Below are positions 31,982 to 40,986 of a stretch of 64,000 nt of DNA, piece by piece (position 1 is the first letter of the stretch; every line of letters begins with the position of its first letter). The stretch lies in NCBI GenBank assembly GCA_030374805.1, contig JARGSG010000196.1:310001-374000 (forward strand), in the 5' to 3' direction. The notes beneath the pieces are model-generated. The model was not told the DNA's origin and ran no database searches. It saw only the letters and a program-made list of their open reading frames with translations. The position numbers and the translations under genes were made by a program. The stretch is from Gracilaria gracilis. Its lineage: Eukaryota > Rhodophyta > Florideophyceae > Gracilariales > Gracilariaceae.

Positions 31982-32018
31982 CAGCTGGCAGCTAGCTGGC
32001 AGCTAGCTGGCAGCTGTC
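31982..32018. repeat. Short 11-bp tandem repeat
   Basis: About three copies of gctagctggca lie between the 3' LTR and the antisense coding region of Copia-1, next to an A-run. Confidence 0.7.
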
Positions 32019-32521
32019 TGGGTAGTATTTGACACCGCGCGCTACCGCTGTGGCGTCGTCGCTCCTTCTCCGACAACTGGGCTCGCATAGCTACAGCTCT
32101 GTCGCGGCTCGGTCAGCTTTGTTGCGCGCGTTCGGTGAAGGGCTCCCAAGTCAATAGACATTGCTGCGGCTCGGGAGAACGCGCGTAGTAGAGCAGGTAC
32201 GTTACTGACTCAACCTGTTACTTCTCAAAAACAGAAAGAAGATGTTGGTGAAGAAGTCGAAAGCTATCCGGATCAGTCGCGTCCGCGGCGCTGGGAGCGC
32301 TGCGTCGCATCGTCAGAAGCTGGATCATGCGCGTGCGCAGCGAAATTTCAGCAAGCGATTGGCTTCGCTTCACGACGTCCGTGGGACCTGAATACCTTCT
32401 TAAGAGAGGCGTTGCCAAACAACGTACGAAGAAAACATAAGCCGTGATCAAGATTACGCCGCTATCGTAAAGGCCCGTATGCGGGGAAATCCGTAAGCAA
32501 CGTGCGGCGGAGAAACGATTT

Positions 32522-32788
32522 GTGTTGCCCGTTGGCACGCACGTCCCTGACGCTTATGTCCAGGACAAGTGGAGCATGAATTCGATTTTGCATGTTTCCC
32601 GCGTGGACGAAGGGCATCGCGAGCGGTACATGATCGAACACATTGATGGTGATCATCTCACTATCCGCGCCTCGCATCTCGACGAGTTGGCTGGTCTTGC
32701 TGTCCGACGTTGGTGTCAGGTTCGGCCCAAAACTCGCCTTGATCATGAAACTGCGGGGGCGTTACGGCCTGTACAAGGATGTTGGTGA
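32522..32788 (+). CDS. Antisense frame inside Copia-1, upstream part
   Basis: An 88-codon plus-strand frame overlapping the start of the larger antisense frame in another phase. Its middle part (ILHVSRVDEGHRERYMIEHI, then DHLTIRASHLDEL) is protein-like. A short very basic frame lies upstream at about 32242-32391. How these relate to the 354-codon frame is not resolved here. Confidence 0.4.
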   Translation: MLPVGTHVPDAYVQDKWSMNSILHVSRVDEGHRERYMIEHIDGDHLTIRASHLDELAGLAVRRWCQVRPKTRLDHETAGALRPVQGCW

Positions 32789-33707
32789 AGGAGAGCGTTG
32801 GACTGTTGACGCTGTTATGTACCTTGCGGAAGATAAGGTGATGGAGGGTGAGCGTGGCGTTCGTCGCCTAGAAGGCGGTTGTTATTATGGCCACAATCAC
32901 GATGAGCCTTTTTGGGGCTGGCAACAGATAGAGTTCAACTCTGTGAGTGGCTCTGGTCTGGCGAATGCGCTTACCATCCAAGGTCTGTGGAGTGGCGGGA
33001 TTCCTTTCAGGAAGGAGTACGACTCCCTAACCGATGCCTGGAGGGTGGTGGCGCTTGATGACTGCAAGGTTCTCGATTGTCTTGATTCGTGGTGTGTGAA
33101 GAATCCAGGTGTTGCTGTTCGCGTCTCAAGCCCTGGAGATCGCGAAAGAACTGAAGAGACGAGACGATTCGAGCTGCGCGAGGAGCGCATGGTGGTGTGC
33201 AAATCTTCCACCATGTGCATCCAAACTGCGCTTGCCAATGCTATGGCGCGAGTTGTTGATGAAGATTATGCCTTTAAGTCCGTGTTTGGAGAGAGTGTCG
33301 GTAACATGTTGTGCTTTAGCGATGCTGCTCGGTGGGTTGATGAATTCGCGAACCGAGTTGAGCTCCATCGAATCCATTATCGCCGGAGCGATTATCGCGA
33401 TACCCTTAGGTGGCTGTTGGCACAGAAGGATGGCGTCTACGTCGTGAGGCTGCGCGCACGGAACGTCGATCACGTTGTTTGTGTTGACGTTGGGCGTGGC
33501 GAGGTTTTGGACGCTGTTGAGCAGTATCCACTAAGGCTCTGTGAGGAGTCCCTTAAGTGTTGCGTTGGGGACTCGGCGGCCTTCGAGCGAGTTATGGAAG
33601 TGCGCCGCGTTGTTGCCGTTCCACGCCGTGAGGGGAAGAGCAAGAACAGAAGCGGGAAGGCAAGGCGTCTTCAGCGCAAGAAGAGGAAGTCCTTGAAAGT
33701 GCAGTAG
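32643..33707 (+). CDS. Antisense 354-codon frame inside Copia-1; possible papain-fold peptidase
   Basis: Open on the strand opposite to gag-pol, ending at TAG 33705-33707, about 35 bp from the end of the RNase H coding region, so the two are convergent. The C-terminal half has a cysteine followed by a helix-like stretch (TMCIQTALANAMARV, residues about 190-205). About 90 residues later comes GVYVVRLRARNVDHVVCVDVG, a His in a strand-like context with Asp after it. That order (Cys helix, His strand, Asp) fits papain-fold cysteine peptidases, but no family is recognised. The last 30 residues are Lys/Arg-rich, nuclear-signal-like. Composition is gene-like throughout. The N-terminal 30 residues overlap another frame and may not be the true start. 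Confidence 0.55.
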   Translation: MMVIISLSAPRISTSWLVLLSDVGVRFGPKLALIMKLRGRYGLYKDVGEGERWTVDAVMYLAEDKVMEGERGVRRLEGGCYYGHNHDEPFWGWQQIEFNSVSGSGLANALTIQGLWSGGIPFRKEYDSLTDAWRVVALDDCKVLDCLDSWCVKNPGVAVRVSSPGDRERTEETRRFELREERMVVCKSSTMCIQTALANAMARVVDEDYAFKSVFGESVGNMLCFSDAARWVDEFANRVELHRIHYRRSDYRDTLRWLLAQKDGVYVVRLRARNVDHVVCVDVGRGEVLDAVEQYPLRLCEESLKCCVGDSAAFERVMEVRRVVAVPRREGKSKNRSGKARRLQRKKRKSLKVQ

Positions 33708-33743
33708 GTGGTTGTGTTTCACAATTGCGTAGTAGATAAATGT

Positions 33744-34043
33744 TTAAACTTGGCTAATAGAGTCTAAGATCTCCTTAGAGACGATACCAGTCTTCATCAT
33801 TTGATTTAGCTTCTTAAAGGCATAATGGTTAATCTTTGTAAGAGCATCCGCAGGGTTGACCGGTCCTGGGATCCATCTTAACGAGTTGATCTCCCGGGCC
33901 TCGAAAGAATCTCGTAGCCGTGCGACTGTGGGGCGGAGTCGAAAGTCCTTCTGCTCGTGTAGTGTAGATAGTGTACTATAGAGTCCAAACGAATCTACAA
34001 ACATTTGCAAGTTTGGCCTTGGCCTTTGACCAGATGGGTGCAA
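33744..34043 (-). CDS. Copia-1 pol, RNase H end
   Basis: Overlaps the end of the main pol frame; includes INSLRWIPGPVNPADALTK, the usual C-terminal block of Copia RNase H. Fossil piece. Confidence 0.75.
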   Translation of the reverse strand: MHPSGQRPRPNLQMFVDSFGLYSTLSTLHEQKDFRLRPTVARLRDSFEAREINSLRWIPGPVNPADALTKINHYAFKKLNQMMKTGIVSKEILDSISQV

Positions 34044-36840
34044 TCATGTAAGGCACCGTCTCGGCCAGGTAGATTGCTCGGTCCGCTGTGTGGGCGGCGG
34101 CTAGTATTTCCGCACCCGCGGAGGAGAAGGAAACTCGGTTCTGCATGGAGCTGTGCCAATCTAGAACGTGGAACACATGGCGATCTTTTGAGGAGAAGGA
34201 GAGCCCGCACAGGAACCCTGTTTGTCCGTAGGAGGTGTTGCCTGAAGCAGCATCGCTAAATGCCACCACATCCGCGTCGAAGTGGCGCGGAGACATCGGC
34301 TCAACAGGTGCTCTGTAGAGCAGGGTTGGAGATAGCGACTTTAAGTGCACCAGCGCTTGGTTGAGTTGTCGTATATGGGAGACCTTGAGGTGAGCGACAT
34401 TCTGTTGCAGCTTGCTCGCTACCAAGGAGGCCTGTGGGAGGATGCCGTGGCCAAGGAAGTTTAGCTTTCCAGTCAGGGCTTGGAACCCACGTAGTTCTTC
34501 CAACGTGCATTCACTTTCGTGCTCCTTCTTGCGCTCATGACTGAGTTCAATCTGCTTAATCGTCGAGAGGAACTCCGCCATACTCAAGGAGACGCTGTAA
34601 TCTGAATGTTGTTTGACAAACAAGCGGTTGAAGACAATGTCCTGTCCTTGGTTAAAACGGCCCACATCGAACTTGGAAGAGATTTGCTGCCGAAAACGCT
34701 CCATGCGTTCGGGTTTTCCGGCAAATATCATGTCGTCGACGACTTTGGCTAGTGCCAACACGAGTTCGTCGCCTTCCCACATTAGGAAGAGTTGTGGGAT
34801 GCCAGGAACGTCGACAAAGCCTATGTCCAGAAGCCATTCCTCCACGCAGAGTTGCCATAGCCGTCCGGACTCTACAAGTCCATAGGCTGGAGCGAGTAGC
34901 TTCCAGACTTCGTCGGTGTAAGTGCTCCACCCACGTGGGGGGCGCATGTATATATCTCGCTTCAACTCTCCGGCTTGGAGGTAAGCCGACTTTACGTCCA
35001 GGGAGGCAATAGGGAAGTGGAACAAGGAGGATAGGGAGAGGAGCGTGCGGATTGTGGAAAACTGCGCCGTCGAGGAATCGGAGCGAAGGTCGTCCTTCTC
35101 GCGATCCCTATTCCCATGAGGGACTAGGCGGCACTTTAGCTTCATGGTCTTCCCTTCACCGTCGTGTTTTACGACGAAGAAGTGGTGAGAGGAGATGAGG
35201 TTGGCATCCCTAGGGATGGACCGAATGGATACCGCACGATACGCTCCCTTCTCCTTGTAGTTTCGCTTTTCTTTGGCAATAGATTCATCAAGTAGCCACC
35301 TCGGCGCGCCTTGGAGCTTGTGTTCCGTGAGTGGGTCGTTGCCAAACTTTTCATGAAGCTGCTTCAAGATGGTTTGCTTGGTGGAGGTTAGGGATGCTTT
35401 TGGAGGAAGAGCAGTTGAGGATGATGCGAGTTCGCCAATGTCCTTCGACGGTATGTTGAAAGGACGAATGGCTGTTGCCCCGGCTAGATACGCGGAGCTA
35501 AGGGGATGGTCATCCCACTCTGCAAAAGCAGTGTGCATCTCTTGGTCATCTTCAAGTATTGGTGGCTCCTCTGTTATCTGAACGAGCGGGTTTGTTGAGA
35601 GTTCCGGCTGTTCCTGCTGTGGGACCACTTCAGGGTCGGGCGAAGGTTGAGGAAATTCGGTGTACCCAAGTTCTATGCGCTCGAGTTCTTCGAGCAGCTT
35701 AGACTTGGGGCGTAGGCGAAGGTCTTCGTACGCAACAGTGTACGAGAAACCGCGGAGGTCTTCTGTCGCCGAGACGATTACGAAGTGTTCATAGACCTCC
35801 TTGACAAACCCTGGATACCACTGTCCCCTCCTTGCGTTTTTCACAAAGTAGTAGACTGGTGTCTTGGGGACGAGCAGTGTCCTGTCGAAGTGCTTGACGT
35901 CTTTTGTGCGGAGGAACGTATGCAGAGCTTGGCGAGATGCTTTCTCGTGATAGGCATCGGCGAGGTCCTTTGTAAGCCTAGCCTTGGGCAGGCCCTGGAG
36001 CGCCGGCCTATACCCTCGAGCAAGCTCGAAACTGGATACGAACCTCGAGCCTAGCAAGATGTTCTTGAGGAAAGCGGCTCTAGCGACCAGTTCTTGGTCG
36101 GAGGGGCACTGTTGCCATCTAGGAGCCGTGAATTGCCTGTCTTTAACGAGGCGTTGGATCAGATATCTGATGGCTTCGTTGGAAGACTCCACGATTCCTA
36201 GTTTGTTGTGCCGACGGGCTGGCCTAGGGGAGAACGTAATGCCATGAGAGGCACACATTGCCCTGAACTCTTGGCAATCGAATTCTGGATCGCCCGAGAG
36301 TTCGGTGGGCGCCCCATGAGATGAGATCCAATGGATCACAAAGCTTTCCGCAGCTTTTTTCATGTTCCTCGAGAGGCATAGCCATGCGACTGAGAAACCT
36401 GAGGCTGCATCCTTCATGTGAAGGATTGGGAGGTTGCCGAGCTCGGCTACAAACATGAAGTCCACTTGGACGTGCTCATTGAATTCTTTCAAGATACGGG
36501 AGAAGGAGACCTTCCTGGACGCTAACGGGCGCCCAGTGCTCGCACATGTCGTACATGAGTCATAGGCCGATTGTAGCAAGGCTTCGAGCGTCCTTGTGAG
36601 GACTCCCGCCCGTTGGCAGATCCTCTTCATGTCCTTCGGACGTAGGTGAGTGTAGAGATGAAAGCGCTTAGCGAAGCGCTCTTCATTCTCTATCGTCGTT
36701 CCCTTTAGAGCAAGGTTCTTCGCGAAGAAGGGACTTGACAGAAGAGGTGGACGAGGGCACAAGGAGGAGTCTGGTTCGCTTCGTGAGTTCGGAACCAGTG
36801 TGATAGGTTCGGAGCAGGATTGAAGCGGAGTTGCCGACAA
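33976..36840 (-). CDS. Copia-1 pol (integrase-RT-RNase H)
   Basis: A 954-codon frame. The integrase core is at about 120-245 (HVQVDFMFVAEL, then GIVESSNEAIRYLI). RT follows with KLKCRLVPHGNRD, ASLDVKSAYLQAGELKRDIY and KVVDDMIFAG. RNase H comes last (VVAFSDAASG, SSAGAEILAAAHTADRA). Integrase preceding RT marks it as Copia rather than Gypsy. A protease-like piece (GPILLGNDVLSR) is in a neighbouring frame at 36683-36934. Confidence 0.88.
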   Translation of the reverse strand: MSATPLQSCSEPITLVPNSRSEPDSSLCPRPPLLSSPFFAKNLALKGTTIENEERFAKRFHLYTHLRPKDMKRICQRAGVLTRTLEALLQSAYDSCTTCASTGRPLASRKVSFSRILKEFNEHVQVDFMFVAELGNLPILHMKDAASGFSVAWLCLSRNMKKAAESFVIHWISSHGAPTELSGDPEFDCQEFRAMCASHGITFSPRPARRHNKLGIVESSNEAIRYLIQRLVKDRQFTAPRWQQCPSDQELVARAAFLKNILLGSRFVSSFELARGYRPALQGLPKARLTKDLADAYHEKASRQALHTFLRTKDVKHFDRTLLVPKTPVYYFVKNARRGQWYPGFVKEVYEHFVIVSATEDLRGFSYTVAYEDLRLRPKSKLLEELERIELGYTEFPQPSPDPEVVPQQEQPELSTNPLVQITEEPPILEDDQEMHTAFAEWDDHPLSSAYLAGATAIRPFNIPSKDIGELASSSTALPPKASLTSTKQTILKQLHEKFGNDPLTEHKLQGAPRWLLDESIAKEKRNYKEKGAYRAVSIRSIPRDANLISSHHFFVVKHDGEGKTMKLKCRLVPHGNRDREKDDLRSDSSTAQFSTIRTLLSLSSLFHFPIASLDVKSAYLQAGELKRDIYMRPPRGWSTYTDEVWKLLAPAYGLVESGRLWQLCVEEWLLDIGFVDVPGIPQLFLMWEGDELVLALAKVVDDMIFAGKPERMERFRQQISSKFDVGRFNQGQDIVFNRLFVKQHSDYSVSLSMAEFLSTIKQIELSHERKKEHESECTLEELRGFQALTGKLNFLGHGILPQASLVASKLQQNVAHLKVSHIRQLNQALVHLKSLSPTLLYRAPVEPMSPRHFDADVVAFSDAASGNTSYGQTGFLCGLSFSSKDRHVFHVLDWHSSMQNRVSFSSAGAEILAAAHTADRAIYLAETVPYMIAPIWSKAKAKLANVCRFVWTL

Positions 36841-37342
36841 CTCCTTCAGGAATTAGAACTTTGTTATCCTGGTTCAGGAGATCGGAACGTGAAAGTACGT
36901 CGTTGCCCAACAGAATTGGCCCCTTGCCATCCACTACGTAGAAGGGTAGCGAGAAGGGAGTTCCATTCTCGTCATTACCTTTAAGTTTTCACATGGCGAA
37001 GGTTGGCATGGCATCAATGCACTCTTCACCGAAGCCGTGAAGGAAAGGTTCGCAATCCAACTCATCGAGGGCTAAGTCTACTCCCAATGACACGCAGAGC
37101 TGTGCAATGGCGCACAGAGATCCGACACTCTTTGGACAGCCCGGGTCGACGATTGGGTTTGGGTCCGCGAAGGCAGGAAAGAGGTCGGAATAGGCTCCTT
37201 CCCCTGCAGTTAGAGATGACTGCGTTGGGAGGGGTTGGAGCCTTTGTGAAAACCCTTGTCTGCTCTATCGCCCGTTTCCGACTTAGCTCTTTTCTCCTTT
37301 TGTGCGCGGATACGCTTGGTCTCATGGGAAGGACTCTGGCAT

Positions 37343-38512
37343 TCATAACTTCCTCGAAGGTGCGTCTTGGAACCACAGTCGAAGCAGTACCCCGACTCTC
37401 GTTCGTTCTTGCGTTTGTTTGACTGACGAGGTCGAGAGCTGGTACCCACGCTGCTTGTTCCTGGTCTGCTGGGAAGTATCGGTACCCTGCCTCGTACCGC
37501 CTTGCTTCTGGAAGGCGGCCAGCGCTTGTTGAACGCGCTGCCCGACCATGTTCTCGATGTCGGCCTTCGTGTACGCTTTCTCAGACGCCTTTGGCGTGAA
37601 AGTCAGGTTGCGAATGACCTTAACTGCGTCGTCGAGGTTCAACTTGCAACGGGGGCCGGTGGAGAACATGTCACGGATTTGATTCTCTTCAGGAGAGCGA
37701 TCATTCAGGTACTCAATGACTTCTGTGTACCCTTCGAGAAGTCCCTGTGCTCCGCTGACTATGTCAGTAGCCTTGCGACGAACGGTATTAGCGTTGTCGG
37801 AGGACAGCGGCAGAGCTTCGTCGGAGTTGAAGAGGTCCGAGAACTTCTCAAAGAATTCGAGAACAGAAGCATGAGAGCTTCGCGAGATTGAGACTTCCGG
37901 TTCCGGTTGGTCTCTCTGGCGGGCTTCGGCGAGCGCCACCAGTTGAAGCTTGGCATTGGTAAGCGTCTCCTCGCTGAGCATAGCATTGTTGAGAAGGGTT
38001 ATTGCCAAGACCTCACTAACCTGCGAGGAGGTCGATAATCCCACGTGCATAAGGTGGTCAGCGGCTAAACCTCGGAAGCGGGAGACGAATGCATTGAGAT
38101 CCTCGCTTCGACGACGTCGGCATTGCGTCACATCCGTGAAGGAAGATATTAGGCGGGTGACGATCGCAATTGGAGGATCAACGGCGATGAGTTTGACAAT
38201 ATCCTTGACTGCCTCAATTTGATCGTTGTGATTTAAATCGATAAGTTGCTTAGCGACTGCCTCATCAACTATAGATTTCTGCTCACGAGGTAAGCCACGG
38301 TCATAAAAGTGACGAGCAAGAGTGGCATAGACAGTTTTGTACAACCGGTCGGTGCCTTTCTCTGCGGCGGCTTGTATGGTTTCGACCCAACGTGAAACGT
38401 CGCGGCGATACTCTTGGAGGTCGCCTTCCGGCTTAAACATCGGAGGATCGGTGGGTGAAAGTGGTTTAGAGGAACGTAAACCTGGGCCCATAACTGGGGT
38501 GGCGTTGTCCAT
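37343..38512 (-). CDS. Copia-1 gag
   Basis: A long frame from an ATG at 38512, just inside the 5' LTR; the next in-frame ATG (38491) lies in the primer-binding site itself. Contains the VDPPIAIVTRLISSF and FRGLAADHLMHVG blocks shared with the left-edge gag. A zinc-knuckle-like CFDCGSKTHLRGSYEC is in an adjacent frame at about 37370. Fossil capsid gene. Confidence 0.82.
   Translation of the reverse strand: MDNATPVMGPGLRSSKPLSPTDPPMFKPEGDLQEYRRDVSRWVETIQAAAEKGTDRLYKTVYATLARHFYDRGLPREQKSIVDEAVAKQLIDLNHNDQIEAVKDIVKLIAVDPPIAIVTRLISSFTDVTQCRRRRSEDLNAFVSRFRGLAADHLMHVGLSTSSQVSEVLAITLLNNAMLSEETLTNAKLQLVALAEARQRDQPEPEVSISRSSHASVLEFFEKFSDLFNSDEALPLSSDNANTVRRKATDIVSGAQGLLEGYTEVIEYLNDRSPEENQIRDMFSTGPRCKLNLDDAVKVIRNLTFTPKASEKAYTKADIENMVGQRVQQALAAFQKQGGTRQGTDTSQQTRNKQRGYQLSTSSVKQTQERTRVGVLLRLWFQDAPSRKL
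38481..38494 (-). promoter_or_regulatory. Copia-1 primer-binding site
   Basis: On the minus strand it reads GTTATGGGCCCAGG directly after the 5' LTR. From memory this matches the Drosophila copia site, which pairs with the anticodon region of a cleaved initiator tRNA-Met. The same 14 bases occur at 916-929 next to the other Copia. Confidence 0.75.
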
Positions 38513-38818
38513 CGCGTAGACGGTAGCAAGGCGAGTGGGGTTGACGAGCGGGCCGGCTAGAGCAAACGGGAGCAAGGACCAGCAGAAAGAGGGAGAGACT
38601 GTTCTCTCCGTGCTGGCTCCCCCGGGACTCGCGCAGGCGCTGCGGAGTCCCGGTATTTTATTGTAGTGGTGTTAGGCGCGCCTCTAGCGCGGAGGCGCGC
38701 CCGAGCTCAAAGTGATAGGGCGCTCAGGGGGCTGGGCACATGAGCGCGTAGTGATGGCTGACACAAAGAGGCCCGCCAACGGCGGCTGGGCCTTGAGCAC
38801 CGTGTACAGCTGTCCACA
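38495..38818 (-). repeat. Copia-1 5' LTR
   Basis: 324 bp, one base shorter than the left LTR (within a gcgcg(g)tag run) and otherwise identical by eye. Confidence 0.92.
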
Positions 38819-38900
38819 ATCCCGTCCTCACCAGGCCCCATTGGCGTGACCGCCGTTGTTTGCTCCAGTGCAATTGATTCGCCCCAATTCACCCCTTTAC

Positions 38901-39848
38901 TTAAGCCAACTCCAAGGCCCGCCCGGCTCCGGAGCCACGCACCCAAATGTTGGTGAAGTTCTTCAACATTAAATCTTTCACGTATACCTTTGAGCGGCCG
39001 TCTTGTTCTGTGCAGAACGGAACGAATGCGGATTGGATGTTGGGGTACACAAAGAACGGCATTGAAACTCTCACTTTGTTGCCCGTATGTTGCACCTTGT
39101 GAGGAGTGCTCACGAATTGTCCATTGGACCACAGCTGCAATACGTCTCCGAGGTTCACCACCACCTCACCCTTCCTTCCTGGCACATCGATCCACTTACC
39201 ACCAGTGTACACCTTCAAAGACCCCTCTTCACCGTCGTCAGTCTCATCTTGAAACAACAGTGTGAACAACCCATTGTCCGTGTGTCGACCAGCAGTGGCG
39301 TCGCGAGGGTAGTAAATTACTCGTTGGATTAGAGTCATGTCACGAAGATAATCTTCAAAGAAAGCAGGATTCTTGCCCAATGCGAGTGCAAGAGCGCGGC
39401 CTATCACTGGAACCAGACTACCTATCACCACCTGCTGCAAGTCAAGCAGTGAAGACGAGAATCTGGGCGCTTCCAAGTCTGTGGGCATAACAGTGGGGCC
39501 ACAAAAGGGTAGGTCAGATGTGAGCTGCTGCTTCTCCACGCCCAGATCAAAGCATTCCTTTCCACTATCGCGATCTTCCTGGTTGAGAACCTCGTGTCGA
39601 TTGTATCCGCGACAGGTGCGAGGTTGAACAAGCTGTTTATCATGGGCAAAACGCTCCTTGACATCGTATGGTAGTTCAAAGAAGTTAATAGAAGCGGACC
39701 GAGCGTTCTCAAGAACGGAGGCGGGAACCGGATGGCTACTGATTGTGAAGAACCCACACGACACACAGATGTGGCGGAGACTATCGATTGTAGCGGCTGT
39801 GGGATAGAGCAAATCAAAGAAGTCGATTGATGGTAGTTGTTCGGCCAT
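38901..39848 (-). CDS. 2-oxoglutarate/Fe(II)-dependent oxygenase (IPNS-like family)
   Basis: From the ATG at 39848 the product has 315 residues (MAEQLPSIDFFDLL start, typical for this family). The frame is open upstream to 39971, but that start lacks similarity. The N-terminal DIOX_N-like domain has SLRHICVSCGFFTISSHPVP. The C-terminal core has the iron ligands in GRHTDNGLF (His and Asp) and the distal His in STPHKV. A 2-oxoglutarate-binding Arg follows in RVSMPFF. The enzyme would hydroxylate or desaturate a small molecule in the cytosol; substrate unknown. It is intact and intronless. Copia-1 inserted about 80 bp past its stop codon, in the likely 3' UTR, on the same strand sense. Confidence 0.88.
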   Translation of the reverse strand: MAEQLPSIDFFDLLYPTAATIDSLRHICVSCGFFTISSHPVPASVLENARSASINFFELPYDVKERFAHDKQLVQPRTCRGYNRHEVLNQEDRDSGKECFDLGVEKQQLTSDLPFCGPTVMPTDLEAPRFSSSLLDLQQVVIGSLVPVIGRALALALGKNPAFFEDYLRDMTLIQRVIYYPRDATAGRHTDNGLFTLLFQDETDDGEEGSLKVYTGGKWIDVPGRKGEVVVNLGDVLQLWSNGQFVSTPHKVQHTGNKVRVSMPFFVYPNIQSAFVPFCTEQDGRSKVYVKDLMLKNFTNIWVRGSGAGRALELA

Positions 39849-40986
39849 GTTGGAATGCGTGATGGTCGCTGAGGCTGCTACGAAGTTACCTTCGAAGGTA
39901 GCAGTTTGATCGACGGACAGCGCTCGGACTTTGATGTGAACGATTTTCTGCTCCCGCCACAATGGGTCCATCCAAGAATTTCTGAAGTTCTAAAGACACT
40001 GGGTAATGTACTTCCCTCATTGGTTGAAAAGAGTTTTGCAGTTTTACTTGTCTCGTTTCAATTCGTCGGGAGCTTTCCAGTCTAGGAATTAACGAATTTT
40101 TGGCTGCACCCACTAAAGTTACCACCATGGCATACATCACTGTGCATAATGCACACGCACATACATCGCTGGAATTTTGTACGAACGGACATAGCTCTAC
40201 ACGTACTTCGCAGTATGCACACGGACACATGGGGGTTGTCTACCGGCATAATGCACGCCGAATTGCTTGACGGCATGACGCACAAACTGGTCACACCCCA
40301 CACTGACTGCTCTCGTGGGTGGCGGATCAGATCCGCCACCCATGAGCACAGCCCGGCTACCCTGGAAACGGAGCCATGAATCTAGTGAACTTAACCATAA
40401 TGGTACTGTATCATACCGTTAGCGTTTTACCCTCGGTAGATAGGCGCAATGCATCAGCACAGCTGCGTTCATATTTATTCAGCTCCGGTTCAGCCATTCT
40501 TACTGTACCGTTGGTAGCTCTACATAGAGCTAAGGTTAGTTGGACACGAAAAACGAGTCGTCCGCGAGCACAAGCTTTCGCCTTCGAGTGCCCAATCATA
40601 GATCGCACGAGTTTGTACTGAGTCAGTACTACTGATATCTCGTACACGCATTTGCCACCCAAGCGATATTATCTTACATGGCCTTTTGTGGGTAACGTGG
40701 CTTGCTCGTACTTCTGCTGCGGGGATGATGCTGGCTGGGAATGTTGTTCCGCTCACGGGCGATGGCAGTCCGCTCGCGCGTTTTTCGGGAGGCTATTCAG
40801 TTAGGTACCGGACTACTCTCTCGCAGCCTGATAGATGTACAGTGGCTACCCTGCGTATCTTATACAGCGTCGTCTACGACGCTGAACATAACATTTGGCA
40901 ACAACTACAACTGTACGCAATTCAGCACTTTCAAAATGTAATGTAGACACGCACTCCCAGAGCTCCTAGCACCCATCTCACAGCAT
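39849..40986. other. Intergenic between oxygenase and methyltransferase; strong hairpin
   Basis: No gene recognised. Bases 40317-40328 and 40330-40341 form a 12-bp perfect palindrome around one base (gggtggcggatc arm), with weaker pairing further out. It sits upstream of the oxygenase and downstream of the methyltransferase, both on the minus strand. Confidence 0.6.

Larger units (their letters stand above)
31578..38818 (-). mobile_element. Copia-1: young Copia LTR element with antisense gene
   Basis: LTRs of 325 and 324 bp flank the element, with a perfect 5-bp target duplication atccc (31573-31577 and 38819-38823). They differ only by one single-base gap, so insertion is recent. Minus-strand order is gag, protease, integrase, RT, RNase H, the Copia order. 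The primer site (38481-38494) matches the one known from Drosophila copia. A purine tract borders the 3' LTR (complement of 31903-31910). Between RNase H and the 3' LTR, about 1.8 kb holds plus-strand coding sequence. The element's own genes show a few breaks. Confidence 0.92.
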
